Positions 44,083-53,471 of a stretch of 64,000 bases of DNA are shown here, one piece after another. This stretch comes from Castellaniella ginsengisoli. GTDB taxonomy: Bacteria > Pseudomonadota > Gammaproteobacteria > Burkholderiales > Burkholderiaceae_B. A program made the position numbers and the translations under genes. The notes below the pieces were generated by a model. That model did not search any database and was not told the origin of the DNA. It saw only the letters and a program-made list of their open reading frames with translations. Every line of letters starts with the position of its first letter. Positions within the stretch are counted from its first letter, which is position 1. Location: NCBI RefSeq assembly GCF_039523235.1, contig NZ_BAAAEX010000009.1. One strand, given 5' to 3'.

Positions 44083-44970
44083 ATGACACAACTTTTCGGT
44101 GTTCCTCTCCAGGCCCTGCTCGGTCAACTCCTGCTCGGTCTGGTCAACGGCTCGTTCTACGCCGTGCTATCGCTGGGGCTGGCCGTCATCTTCGGCTTGC
44201 TCAACATCATCAATTTCGCCCACGGCGCGCTCTACATGCTGGGCGCCTTCGTCGCCTGGATGGGCCTGCAGTACCTCGGGCTCAGCTACTGGGTCATGCT
44301 CTTCGTGGCCCCCGTGGTCGTGGGCCTGTTCGGCATCGTCCTCGAACGCCTGCTGCTGCGCCACCTGTACAAGCTCGACCACCTCTACGGGCTGCTGCTC
44401 ACCTTCGGGCTGACGCTGCTCATCGAAGGGCTGTTCCGCAGCTTCTACGGCGTCTCGGGCCAGCCCTACAGCACCCCGGCCCTGCTCCAGGGCGGCGTGA
44501 ACCTCGGCTTCATGTTCATGCCCATCTACCGCGGCTGGGTCGTGGTGGCCTCCCTCCTGGTCTGCCTGCTGACCTGGTTCGTCATCGAAAAAACCCGCCT
44601 GGGCGCCCTGCTGCGCGCCGGCACTGAAAACCCCAAGCTGGTCGAGGCATTCGGCGTGAACGTGCCGCTCATGATCTCGCTCACCTTCGGCTTCGGCGTC
44701 GGGCTGGCCGGCTTCGCCGGCGTGCTCGCCGCGCCGATCCTGCAAGTCTCGCCGCTGATGGGTTCGAACCTGATCATCGTCGTCTTTGCCGTGGTCGTCA
44801 TCGGCGGCATGGGCTCGATCATGGGTTCGATCCTCACCGGCCTGGGGCTGGGCATTATCGAAGGCTTCACCAAGGTCTTCTGGCCCGAGGCCTCCAGCAC
44901 CGTGGTGTTCATCATCATGGTGATCGTGCTGCTCATCCGCCCGGCCGGGCTGTTCGGGAAAGAATCATGA
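44083..44970 (+). CDS. livH: ABC transporter permease, LivH family
   Basis: 295 residues, about eight hydrophobic helices. GLLNIINFAHGALYMLGAF near 40-58 is the family mark and EAFGVNVPLM the coupling region. ATGA overlap with livM. Confidence 0.9.
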   Translation: MTQLFGVPLQALLGQLLLGLVNGSFYAVLSLGLAVIFGLLNIINFAHGALYMLGAFVAWMGLQYLGLSYWVMLFVAPVVVGLFGIVLERLLLRHLYKLDHLYGLLLTFGLTLLIEGLFRSFYGVSGQPYSTPALLQGGVNLGFMFMPIYRGWVVVASLLVCLLTWFVIEKTRLGALLRAGTENPKLVEAFGVNVPLMISLTFGFGVGLAGFAGVLAAPILQVSPLMGSNLIIVVFAVVVIGGMGSIMGSILTGLGLGIIEGFTKVFWPEASSTVVFIIMVIVLLIRPAGLFGKES

Positions 44971-45935
44971 ATCGTCAACTGATAGGCTACCTGGCCGCCA
45001 TCATCCTGCTGGCCGCGCTACCGGCCCTGGGCGGTTACCCGATCTTCATCATGAAGGTCATGTGCTATGCCTTGTTCGCCTGCGCCTTCAACCTGCTGCT
45101 GGGCTACACGGGGCTACTGTCCTTCGGTCACGCGGCCTTCCTCGGGCTGGCCGCCTATGCCTGCGGCCAGTCGCTGGCGGTCTGGGGCTGGCCCACGGCC
45201 GGCGGCCTGCTCTTTGGCACCGCCGCGGCCGGCGTCCTGGGCCTGATCTTCGGCATCCTGTCGATCCGGCGCAGCGGCATCTACTTCGCCATGATCACCC
45301 TGGCGCTGGCGCAGATGCTGTTCTTCTACTTCCTGCAGGCGCCGTTCACCGGCGGCGAGGACGGCCTGCAAGGCATCCCGCGCGGCAGCATCCTGGGCCT
45401 GGACCTGTCCGAGGACATCAACCTGTATTACGTGGTGCTGCTGATCTTCATACTGGGCTATGCCCTGATCTGGCGCACCGTGCACTCACCCTTCGGCCAG
45501 GTGCTCAAGGCCATCCGCGAGAACGAACCGCGCATGATCTCGCTCGGTTACGACGTCGACCGCTTCAAGCTGCTGGCCTTCGTGCTCTCGGCCACCCTCG
45601 CGGGTCTGGCCGGCGCCACCAAATCGCTGGTGTTCGTCTCGGCCACCTTGTCCGATGCCACCTGGCACATGTCTGGCACCGTCGTCCTGATGACGCTGAT
45701 CGGCGGCATGGGCACGCTGACCGGGCCGGTGCTGGGCGCGATCATCGTCGTGGCGCTGGAAAACAAGGTCGGCGAGTTCGGCCGCTTCCTGATGCATCAG
45801 ACCGGCATCGAGTGGTTCCGGGTGCTGGGCGAATCGGTCACCATCGTCATCGGCCTGATCTTCATCATCTGCGTGCTGGCCTTCCGCAGGGGGATCGTCG
45901 GCGAATGGCTGGCCTGGCGGCAGAAAGCCGGCTGA
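44967..45935 (+). CDS. livM: ABC transporter permease, LivM family
   Basis: 322 residues, about ten hydrophobic helices; LLGYTGLLSFGHAAFLGLAAY (split around residue 45-65) and IRENEPRMISLGYDV (coupling helix, about 182-196). It ends the first liv operon; repeats and hairpins follow directly. Confidence 0.9.
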   Translation: MNRQLIGYLAAIILLAALPALGGYPIFIMKVMCYALFACAFNLLLGYTGLLSFGHAAFLGLAAYACGQSLAVWGWPTAGGLLFGTAAAGVLGLIFGILSIRRSGIYFAMITLALAQMLFFYFLQAPFTGGEDGLQGIPRGSILGLDLSEDINLYYVVLLIFILGYALIWRTVHSPFGQVLKAIRENEPRMISLGYDVDRFKLLAFVLSATLAGLAGATKSLVFVSATLSDATWHMSGTVVLMTLIGGMGTLTGPVLGAIIVVALENKVGEFGRFLMHQTGIEWFRVLGESVTIVIGLIFIICVLAFRRGIVGEWLAWRQKAG

Positions 45936-45958
45936 GCCGGCCCGCCTCCGAGCGGCTC

Positions 45959-46082
45959 GCATGCCGCTCGGACTTGCCGGGCGCCCCACTCCCACCTCGC
46001 GGCCTGCATGCCGCTCGGACTTGCCGAGCGCCCCACTCCCACCTCGCGGCCTGCATGCCGCTCGGACTTGCCGGGCGCCCCA
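45959..46082. repeat. 47-base tandem repeat at the liv convergence
   Basis: Copies at 45959-46005 and 46006-46052 (one substitution, CCGGG to CCGAG) and a partial third copy of 30 bases at 46053-46082. Each starts GCATGCCGCTCGGACTTG. The end of the third copy is the left arm of the hairpin at 46064-46118, so each copy carries the complement of the second livF's last codons. CCGAGCGG (45948-45955) just before can pair with CCGCTCGG in the first copy (45964-45971). Confidence 0.85.
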
Positions 46083-46088
46083 GCGTCC

Positions 46089-46882
<794 letters not shown>

Positions 46883-46886
<4 letters not shown>

Positions 46887-48775
46887 GTGGCTTCCCCCGG
46901 GCTGTGCGCCACGGCCTCGCGGCCGGCAGGCCGCCCGGATGCCTCCGGCACGGGACGGTCCGCGCCGCGGCCGGGCTCATCCCAGGCGTCATCGAGGCCG
47001 CCCAGATAGGCTTCCAGAACGGCCGGATTGCGCTGGATGTCGGCCGGGACGCCCTCGGCCAGCCGTGTGCCGAAATCCATGACCAGCAGGTGATCGGTGA
47101 GATTCATGACGAAATCCATGTCGTGCTCGACCAGGAGCAGGCTCATGCCCTCGCGGCGCAATTGATCCAGCACGGCCGCGAGAGCCTGTTTCTCCTGGTA
47201 CCGCAAGCCGGCGGCCGGTTCGTCGAGCAGCAGCGCAATGGGGTCGCAGCACAGCGCCCGGGCGATTTCCACGATGCGCTGCCGGCCCAGCGGCAGGCTG
47301 CCGGCCGGCTGGTCGATCACGTCGCCCAGGCCCACCCGCTCGACCTGGCGCGCGGCTTCGCGCAACAGCGACGCTTCGTCGGCGCGGTCCAGGCGCAGCG
47401 CGGCCGCAACCACGCCGGCGCGGCTGCGCAGGTGAGCGCCCAGCGCGACATTTTCAAGCACGCTCATGTCGGGCAGCAATTGCACATGCTGGAAACTGCG
47501 CGCCATGCCCCGGCGGGCGATTTCACGCGCCGGCAGGCCGTCGATGCGCTCTCCCATGAACCGGACCGCGCCGCCCGACAGCGGCATCACGCCGCTGATG
47601 AGGTTGAAGGTGGTGCTCTTGCCCGCGCCGTTGGGGCCGATCAATCCCATGATCTCGCCTGCCCTCAGACGGAAACTGATGTCGTTGACCGCCACCAGGC
47701 CGCCGAACTCCTTGCGCACCCGATCCACTTCCAGCACCAGGTCGCCCGCGGCGGGCGCGGGCCGCTGCGGCAACCCGGGCGCTGCGGCCAGCCGCGCCGG
47801 ATCATAGCCGTTCGGTTCGGCGCGCCCGCCCAGTTGCCGCCACAGCCGCGCCAGGACGGGCCACAGGCCGTCGCGGGCGAACTGCAGCACCAGGATCATC
47901 AGCACGCCGAAGGCCAGCAATTCGAGGTTGGCGCTGGTGCCCACCAGGCCGGGCAGCACATTCTGCAATTGATCCTTGACGATCAGGATGACGGCGGCGC
48001 CCGCCACCGCGCCCCAGACACTGCCGGAGCCGCCCACCACGGCCATGAACAAGTATTCGATCCCGTAGCCCAGGCCGAAGGGGCTGGGGCTGACGGCGCG
48101 CTGCATGTGCGCGTACAGCCAGCCCGACACGCAGCCCAGCAAAGCGGCGTAGACGAAGATCACGACCTTGTAATGCGCCAGATCGACACCGAAGGATTCA
48201 GCCATCGAGCCGCTGCGCAGCGCGCGGATGGCCCGCCCCGCGCGCGAGTCCAGCAGATTGTGCGTGGCCCACAGGGCCAGCAGCAGGATCAGCCAGATCA
48301 GCAGGTACATGCGAGGCCCGGTCCCCAGGGACCAGCCGCCGATCGACAGCGGCGGAATCCCCGCGATGCCGTCGTAGCGCCCCAGGAAATCCAGGTTTCC
48401 ATACAGGTAGTACAGCGCCAGGCACCAGGCCAGGGTGCACAGCGGCAGGTAATGGCCGGACAGACGCAGCGTGATCGCGCCCAGCGCATACGCCACCAGG
48501 CAGGTCAGCAGCAGGCCCGCCGCCAGGCCCAGCCAGGGGGACACGCCGGCGGCCGTCGTCAGCCAGGCCGTGCTGTAGGCCCCCAGGCCGACGAAGGCCG
48601 ATTGGCCAAAAGAGGTCAGCCCGCCGACTCCGGTCAGCAACACCAGCCCCAGCACCACCAGGCTGTAGAGCCCGATGTAGTTCATCTGGGTGATCCAGAA
48701 GGCGGACACGCCCGGAATCCACGGCAGCAGCGCCAGGACCGGGAGCAGGATCATCAAGGCATGACGCGGGCGCAT
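46883..48775 (-). CDS. LivM-LivG fusion: ABC permease joined to ATP-binding domain
   Basis: 630 residues. The first 310 or so are LivM-like (GVGGLTSFGQSAFVGLGAY; IRALRSGSMAESFGVD), the rest from about 345 a full LivG ATPase with GPNGAGKS, SLPLGRQRIVEIARAL and LLLDEPAAGL. A short polar linker (about 311-345) joins them. No stop or frameshift lies between. Such fusions occur in Burkholderiales and tie permease and ATPase in fixed ratio. Confidence 0.9.
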
Positions 48776-48803
48776 CAGGACAGCTCGCTCGGCAGACGGG
48801 ACA

Positions 48804-49841
48804 CTAGTCCTCCTCGTCCAGGTGGACGCTGCCGAAAGAGCGCCACAGCAGGACCGGAATGATCAGGGTGAAGACGATGGCTTCCTTGAAGGGGCTGGCC
48901 CAGAACGAGGAAAAAGCCTCGAGGATACCGACGAACAGGGCGCCCGCGGCGGCGGCCGGATAACTGACCAGGCCGCCGAAGATGGCCGCCACGAAGCCTT
49001 TCAGCCCGATGAGGAAGCCCGTGTCGTAATAGATGGTGGTGATGGCCGCGATCAGCATGCCCGACAGCGCGCCGATGGCGGCCGCCAGGGTGAAGGTCAG
49101 ACTGCCCGCCACGCGCGTGCTGATGCCGACCAGCCGCGCCCCGCGCCGGTTGACGGCGGTGGCCCGCAAGGCGCTGCCGTAGAGGGTGCGGCTGAAGAAC
49201 AGCCACAGCCCGCCGATCAGCAGGGCGCACGTGCCCAGCACCGCGAAAGTCTGCGCGGTCCAGGTCACCGGCCCGATCTGCACCGACCCCTCGACCAGGG
49301 CCGGCGTGCGCCAGCCTTCGGCGCCGAAGAACAGCAACCCCAGGCCGGTCAGGGCGAAGTGCACGGCCACCGACACGATCAGCAGCACCAGCACGCTGGC
49401 CTGCTCCACCGGCTGGTACACCAGGCGGTAGATCATCGGCCCCATGGGCACGACCAGGGCCAGCGCGAACAGCACGCGCAGCGCCAGCGGCACATCCGGG
49501 CCGGCCGCCAGCGGCGCCAGCGCCTCAAGCGCCAGCGGCAGGACCAGCGCCCAGCCCAGCGTGCGGCCATAGCCGCGCCACTGGCGGGCGCGCCAGCACG
49601 AGACGGCTTCGGCCAGGCAGACCAGCACGCCCATCAGCACCAGCAGATGCGCCGTCCCAGGCACCCGGCCGTTGGCGAGAAACGCCAGGGACAAGGCGCC
49701 GAAGGTGACGAATTCCCCCTGGGGGATCAGGATCACCCGCGTCACGACGAACACCAGCACCAGCGCCAGGCCCAGCAGCGCGTAGATGGCGCCGTTCAGG
49801 ATGCCGTCCTGCAACAGGATCAGCGCAATCGTCAGATCCAT
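48804..49841 (-). CDS. livH: ABC transporter permease, LivH family, second liv operon
   Basis: 345 residues, longer than usual (about 290) because of a hydrophilic/helical insertion at about 60-125 (CWRARQWRGYGRTLGW). LILQDGILNGAIYALLGLALVLVF at the start (about 8-31) and VNRRGARLVGISTR coupling region (about 230-243). Follows the binding-protein gene after a palindrome. Confidence 0.88.
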   Translation of the reverse strand: MDLTIALILLQDGILNGAIYALLGLALVLVFVVTRVILIPQGEFVTFGALSLAFLANGRVPGTAHLLVLMGVLVCLAEAVSCWRARQWRGYGRTLGWALVLPLALEALAPLAAGPDVPLALRVLFALALVVPMGPMIYRLVYQPVEQASVLVLLIVSVAVHFALTGLGLLFFGAEGWRTPALVEGSVQIGPVTWTAQTFAVLGTCALLIGGLWLFFSRTLYGSALRATAVNRRGARLVGISTRVAGSLTFTLAAAIGALSGMLIAAITTIYYDTGFLIGLKGFVAAIFGGLVSYPAAAAGALFVGILEAFSSFWASPFKEAIVFTLIIPVLLWRSFGSVHLDEED

Positions 49842-49864
49842 GGCGCCTTCCCGCCGGAAGGCCG

Positions 49865-49894
49865 GCCGGTTTCCGGCCGCGGCCGGAAACCGGC
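49865..49894. repeat. perfect 30-base palindrome between binding-protein gene and livH
   Basis: A 30-base sequence equal to its own reverse complement: arms GCCGGTTTCCGGCCG at 49865-49879 and the mirrored partner at 49880-49894. It stands 35 bases after the minus-strand binding-protein stop. As RNA it gives a strong hairpin, in the same place as 44015-44040 in the first operon. Confidence 0.8.
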
Positions 49895-49929
49895 GCAGGA
49901 CGGGGCGGAGAAGGCGTCGCTGCGCATCA

Positions 49930-51099
49930 TCACAGGTCCGGCTGGTAGGTCCACTTGCCGTTCACGACCTGCACCATGACGCGGCCGCGCTCGTCCAGCC
50001 CCGCGTGATCGGTCGGACTCAAGGTGAACACCCCCTGCGAGGCAGGCAATTCCTTGACCTGCTCCAGCGCATCGCGCAGGGCCGCGCGGAATTCCGGCGT
50101 GCCCGGCTTGGCGCCGGTCTTGAGCGCACGGGGAATGGCGTCGTTGATCAACTGGCCGGCATCCCACATATGGCCGCCGAAGGTATTGGTCGAACCCGCG
50201 CCGTACTTGCCCTCGTAGGCATTGACGTACACCAGGGCGCTGGCCTTGACCGGATGGCTGTCGGGCAGTTGGGCCGCCACCAGCAGCGGGCCGGCCGGCA
50301 GGATCATGCCTTCGCAGGCCTTGCCGCAGACCCGCAGCACGTCGTTGTTGGCGGCGCCATGGGTCTGATAGATCCGGCCCTTGTAGCCGCGCTCGACCAG
50401 CTCGCGCTGCGGCAGGGCCACCGGCGTGCCGGAGGCGGCGATCAGGATGCCGTCGGGCTTGGCCGACAGCAGCTTCAGCACCTGGCCGGTGACGCTGGTG
50501 TCGGGCCGGGCGAAGCGTTCGGCCGCCACGACCTTGATCCCCTTGGCCTCGGCGGCGGCCTTCATTTCCTGCAGCCAGCCATCGCCGTAGGCATCGCTGA
50601 AGCCGATGAAACCCAGCGTCTTGACGTTCTGCTTGACCATGGCATCCGCCAGGGCGGCGGACATCAGCGCATCGTTCTGGGGCGTCTTGAAGACCCATTT
50701 GCGCGGACCGTCCACCGGCTCGACCAGCTTGGCGTTGGCGGCCACGCTGATCATGGGGGTGCCGGTCTCGGCGGCGACGTCCGACATGGCCAGCGAAGCC
50801 GGCGTCACCGAGGTGCCCAGCACGACATCGACGTGATCGTCGGCCGTGAGCTTGCGGATGTTCTTCACCGCCTGCGTGGTGTCGGTGGCATCGTCCAGCA
50901 CGATGTACTGCACGGTCTGGCCGCCGATTTCCGTGGGCAGCAGCGCCACGGTATCGCGCTCGGGGATGCCCAGCGAAGCCGCCGGCCCGGTGGACGACAC
51001 CGTCACGCCCACCTTGATCTGGGCGGTCGCGGCCAGGGGTAGCGCGGCCGACAGGGCGGCCACACCCAGAGCGAGCCGCAGGGAAACCGGAAATGTCAT
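49930..51099 (-). CDS. ABC transporter substrate-binding protein, second liv operon
   Basis: 389 residues, signal peptide ending ATA (about 1-26). Type I periplasmic binding fold: KVGVTVSSTGPAASLGIPERD and LGTSVTPASLAMSDVA. One Cys pair (RVCGKACEG) could be a disulfide. Substrate unknown. Only modestly like the first operon's binding protein, so the two systems probably take different solutes. Confidence 0.88.
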   Translation of the reverse strand: MTFPVSLRLALGVAALSAALPLAATAQIKVGVTVSSTGPAASLGIPERDTVALLPTEIGGQTVQYIVLDDATDTTQAVKNIRKLTADDHVDVVLGTSVTPASLAMSDVAAETGTPMISVAANAKLVEPVDGPRKWVFKTPQNDALMSAALADAMVKQNVKTLGFIGFSDAYGDGWLQEMKAAAEAKGIKVVAAERFARPDTSVTGQVLKLLSAKPDGILIAASGTPVALPQRELVERGYKGRIYQTHGAANNDVLRVCGKACEGMILPAGPLLVAAQLPDSHPVKASALVYVNAYEGKYGAGSTNTFGGHMWDAGQLINDAIPRALKTGAKPGTPEFRAALRDALEQVKELPASQGVFTLSPTDHAGLDERGRVMVQVVNGKWTYQPDL

Positions 51100-51330
51100 G
51101 TTTGTCTCCGAATGTTTTTTGACGGGCCATGCAATTCATGGCTGCGAACCCGGCGGGTCACGGCATAAACACATGAACGGGCGTCATATTATCGCAGGCT
51201 GGCGCAATTTGCTGCTACAGCCCGACATTTCCCGACGCCTCCGCGCGCCGGCCGCGGCGCCCCGCCGCCGCCTCTGGTACGAAAGTCGATTAAGATGGAG
51301 GATTGAAGTGAAATTCTCGACAGGTTCCTC

Positions 51331-51717
51331 GTGGACAAGACAGACGCCGAATGGCGTGCGCAGCTTTCCCCCGACGAATTCGCGGTCACGCGGCTCAAGC
51401 ACACCGAGCGCCCGTTCACGGGCCGCTATTGGAATACCACCCAGGCGGGCACCTACGTCTGCGTCTGCTGCGGCACGCCGCTCTTCGCCTCGGACACGAA
51501 GTTCGACGCGGGCTGCGGCTGGCCCAGTTACTTCGAGCCGGTGGCCCCCGACCGCGTGCGCGAACTGCGCGACACCAGCCACGGCATGATCCGCACCGAA
51601 ATCCTGTGCGCCCTCTGCGACGCCCACCTGGGCCATGTGTTTCCGGACGGCCCGCCCCCCACCGGCCTGCGTTACTGCATCAATTCGCTGTCCCTGAAAT
51701 TCATCCCGGCCGAATGA
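51331..51717 (+). CDS. msrB: peptide-methionine (R)-S-oxide reductase MsrB
   Basis: 128 residues from a GTG at 51331. Zinc Cys pairs CVCC (about 44-47) and CALC (about 93-96), catalytic Cys in RYCINSLSL, and GCGWPSY and HLGHVF motifs. It repairs Met-R-sulfoxide. Start is uncertain, but the frame's N-terminus fits the family. First of a plus-strand group with yciB-bolA-PPIase. Confidence 0.94.
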   Translation: MDKTDAEWRAQLSPDEFAVTRLKHTERPFTGRYWNTTQAGTYVCVCCGTPLFASDTKFDAGCGWPSYFEPVAPDRVRELRDTSHGMIRTEILCALCDAHLGHVFPDGPPPTGLRYCINSLSLKFIPAE

Positions 51718-51733
51718 CCGCATCCTTGACCGA

Positions 51734-52318
51734 ATGAAAAAACTCCTCTTCGACCTCTTCCCGCTGATCCTGTTCTTTCTGGCGTTCCGCTTTGCCGACA
51801 TCTACGTCGCCACCGGGGCCGCCATGGCGGCGGCCGTGCTGCAGATCCTGTGGCTGCGCCTGACCGGCCGGGCGATCGAGCCCATGCACTGGATCAACCT
51901 GACGGTGATCGTCGTATTCGGCGGCGCGACGCTGCTGCTTCACGACGACACCTTCATCAAATGGAAGCCCACGGTCCTGTACTGGCTGTTCGCCGCCATC
52001 CTCATGGGCGCGCGCCTGTTCACCGGCCGCAACCTGATGCGCCGCCTGATGGGCGACAAGATCGCCTTGCCCGAGCGCGCCTGGAACCGCCTGAACGACA
52101 GTTGGGCCGGTTTCTTCGCCGCCTCCGGCGCCCTCAACCTGTACGTGGCCTTCTCCGGCCGCTTCACCGAGGCGCAATGGGTGAATTTCAAGGTCTTCGG
52201 CCTGATGATCCTGCTGCTGCTGTTCGTGGTGGCGCAGTCCCTGTGGCTGGGCCGGCACATCCAGACCGAACCCGCCGCGCCCCGAACCGAAGACCCCAAA
52301 GGCGAGCCGCGCGCATGA
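51734..52318 (+). CDS. yciB: inner-membrane septation protein YciB (IspZ)
   Basis: 194 residues, about five helices. KKLLFDLFPLILFFLAF at the start and WKPTVLYWLFA are family motifs. Involved in envelope/septum formation; exact role unsettled. ATGA overlap with bolA. Confidence 0.93.
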   Translation: MKKLLFDLFPLILFFLAFRFADIYVATGAAMAAAVLQILWLRLTGRAIEPMHWINLTVIVVFGGATLLLHDDTFIKWKPTVLYWLFAAILMGARLFTGRNLMRRLMGDKIALPERAWNRLNDSWAGFFAASGALNLYVAFSGRFTEAQWVNFKVFGLMILLLLFVVAQSLWLGRHIQTEPAAPRTEDPKGEPRA

Positions 52319-52602
52319 CCCCCGAAGGCACCGACCTGCAGGCCGTGCTGGCCGCGCGCCTGGCCGCGCTCGAACCCGTGCGGATGGAGATCATCGATGA
52401 TTCCCATTTGCATGCCGGCCACGCGGGCGCCCAGGGTGGCGCGCGGCACTTTCGCGTCCACATCGTGTCCAAGCAATTCCAGGGGCTCGGCACGCTCGCC
52501 CGCCATCGTCTTGTGTATGATTGCGTGCGGGATCTGATGCCCCATCCGATCCACGCCCTGGCCATCGAGGCCGGCACCCCTCCCATCGAAGGACTTTCAT
52601 GA
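52315..52602 (+). CDS. bolA: BolA family protein
   Basis: 95 residues; IIDDSHLHAGHAG (about 25-37) and FRVHIVSKQFQGL are the BolA motifs, and the later conserved His in IHALAIEA. BolA proteins work with monothiol glutaredoxins or as regulators. Overlaps yciB and the PPIase by four bases each. Confidence 0.92.
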   Translation: MTPEGTDLQAVLAARLAALEPVRMEIIDDSHLHAGHAGAQGGARHFRVHIVSKQFQGLGTLARHRLVYDCVRDLMPHPIHALAIEAGTPPIEGLS

Positions 52603-53390
52603 AACGTATCGCTGCTGTCGCCCTGGCCTGCTCTCTGACGCTGCCGGTCTGGGCCAAGGATATTGCCACCGTCAACGGTCAGGGCATCTCCCAAGACAAG
52701 TTCAACCAGTTCGTCAGCATGCTGATCAGCCAGGGAGCCCAGGATACGCCGCAGTTGCGCGATCAGGTCAAGCAGGAAATGATCAACCGCCTGGTGGCGG
52801 TCCAGGCCGCCGAGAAAGCCGGCCTGAAGAAAGACCCCGCCGTCCAGCAGGAAACCGAGCTGGCTTCGCAAAGCATCCTGGTGCGCGCCCTGATGGCCAA
52901 GTACCTGAAAGACAACCCCATCAGCGAAGCCGACCTGAAAAAAGAATACGACACCATCAAGGCCGAACAGGCCTCGCGCCAGGAATACAAGCTGCGCCAC
53001 ATCCTGGTCAAGGAAGAATCCAAGGCCAAGGATCTGATCAAGGCGATCAAGGCGAAGAAGACCTCGTTCGAGGCCGCCGCCAAGAAAGACTCGATCGACA
53101 CCGGCAGCGGCAAGAACGGCGGCGAGCTGGGCTGGGGCCCGACCAGCAACTACGTGCCTGAATTCGCCCAGGCCGTGGAAGGCATGAAGAAAGGCGAACT
53201 CAGCGCCCAGCCCGTGCAGACGCAATTCGGCTGGCACGTGATCCAGGTCGAGGACGTGCGTCCGATCGCCTTCCCGTCCTTCGAGGAAGCCCGGCCCCAA
53301 CTGGAAGAAATGATGCGCCAGCAGGCGTTGTCCGACTACCAGAAGCGCCTGATGAAGGACGCCAAGATCGTGGACAAGGCCGAAAAGTAA
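52599..53390 (+). CDS. periplasmic parvulin-type peptidyl-prolyl isomerase
   Basis: 263 residues from the ATG at 52599; signal peptide ending VWA (about 1-19). SurA-like N-terminal helices about 35-120, parvulin domain about 130-225 (LRHILVKEE; GGELGWGPTSNYVPEFAQAV; FGWHVIQVED). It helps outer-membrane proteins fold. Similar to PrsA/PpiD-type chaperones. A terminator follows. Confidence 0.9.
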   Translation: MKRIAAVALACSLTLPVWAKDIATVNGQGISQDKFNQFVSMLISQGAQDTPQLRDQVKQEMINRLVAVQAAEKAGLKKDPAVQQETELASQSILVRALMAKYLKDNPISEADLKKEYDTIKAEQASRQEYKLRHILVKEESKAKDLIKAIKAKKTSFEAAAKKDSIDTGSGKNGGELGWGPTSNYVPEFAQAVEGMKKGELSAQPVQTQFGWHVIQVEDVRPIAFPSFEEARPQLEEMMRQQALSDYQKRLMKDAKIVDKAEK

Positions 53391-53430
53391 GCCCGCCGCG
53401 CAGCCTGCGGCCGCTTGCCTCGGCTCTCGA

Positions 53431-53460
53431 CGGCCTCCCGGAAGGGAGGCCGTTTCTTGT
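53431..53460 (+). terminator. terminator after the PPIase gene
   Basis: CGGCCTCCC (53431-53439), GGAA loop, GGGAGGCCG (53444-53452), then TTTCTTGTT. A GNRA-type tetraloop and T-rich tail make it a good intrinsic terminator; ligA ends on the other strand 20 bases later. Confidence 0.85.
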
Positions 53461-53471
53461 TGGCCCGGCGC

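Noticed and set aside
45959..46082. CRISPR-like repeats
   Set aside because: Direct tandem copies with no spacers, one of them partial, and clearly derived from the neighbouring gene end.
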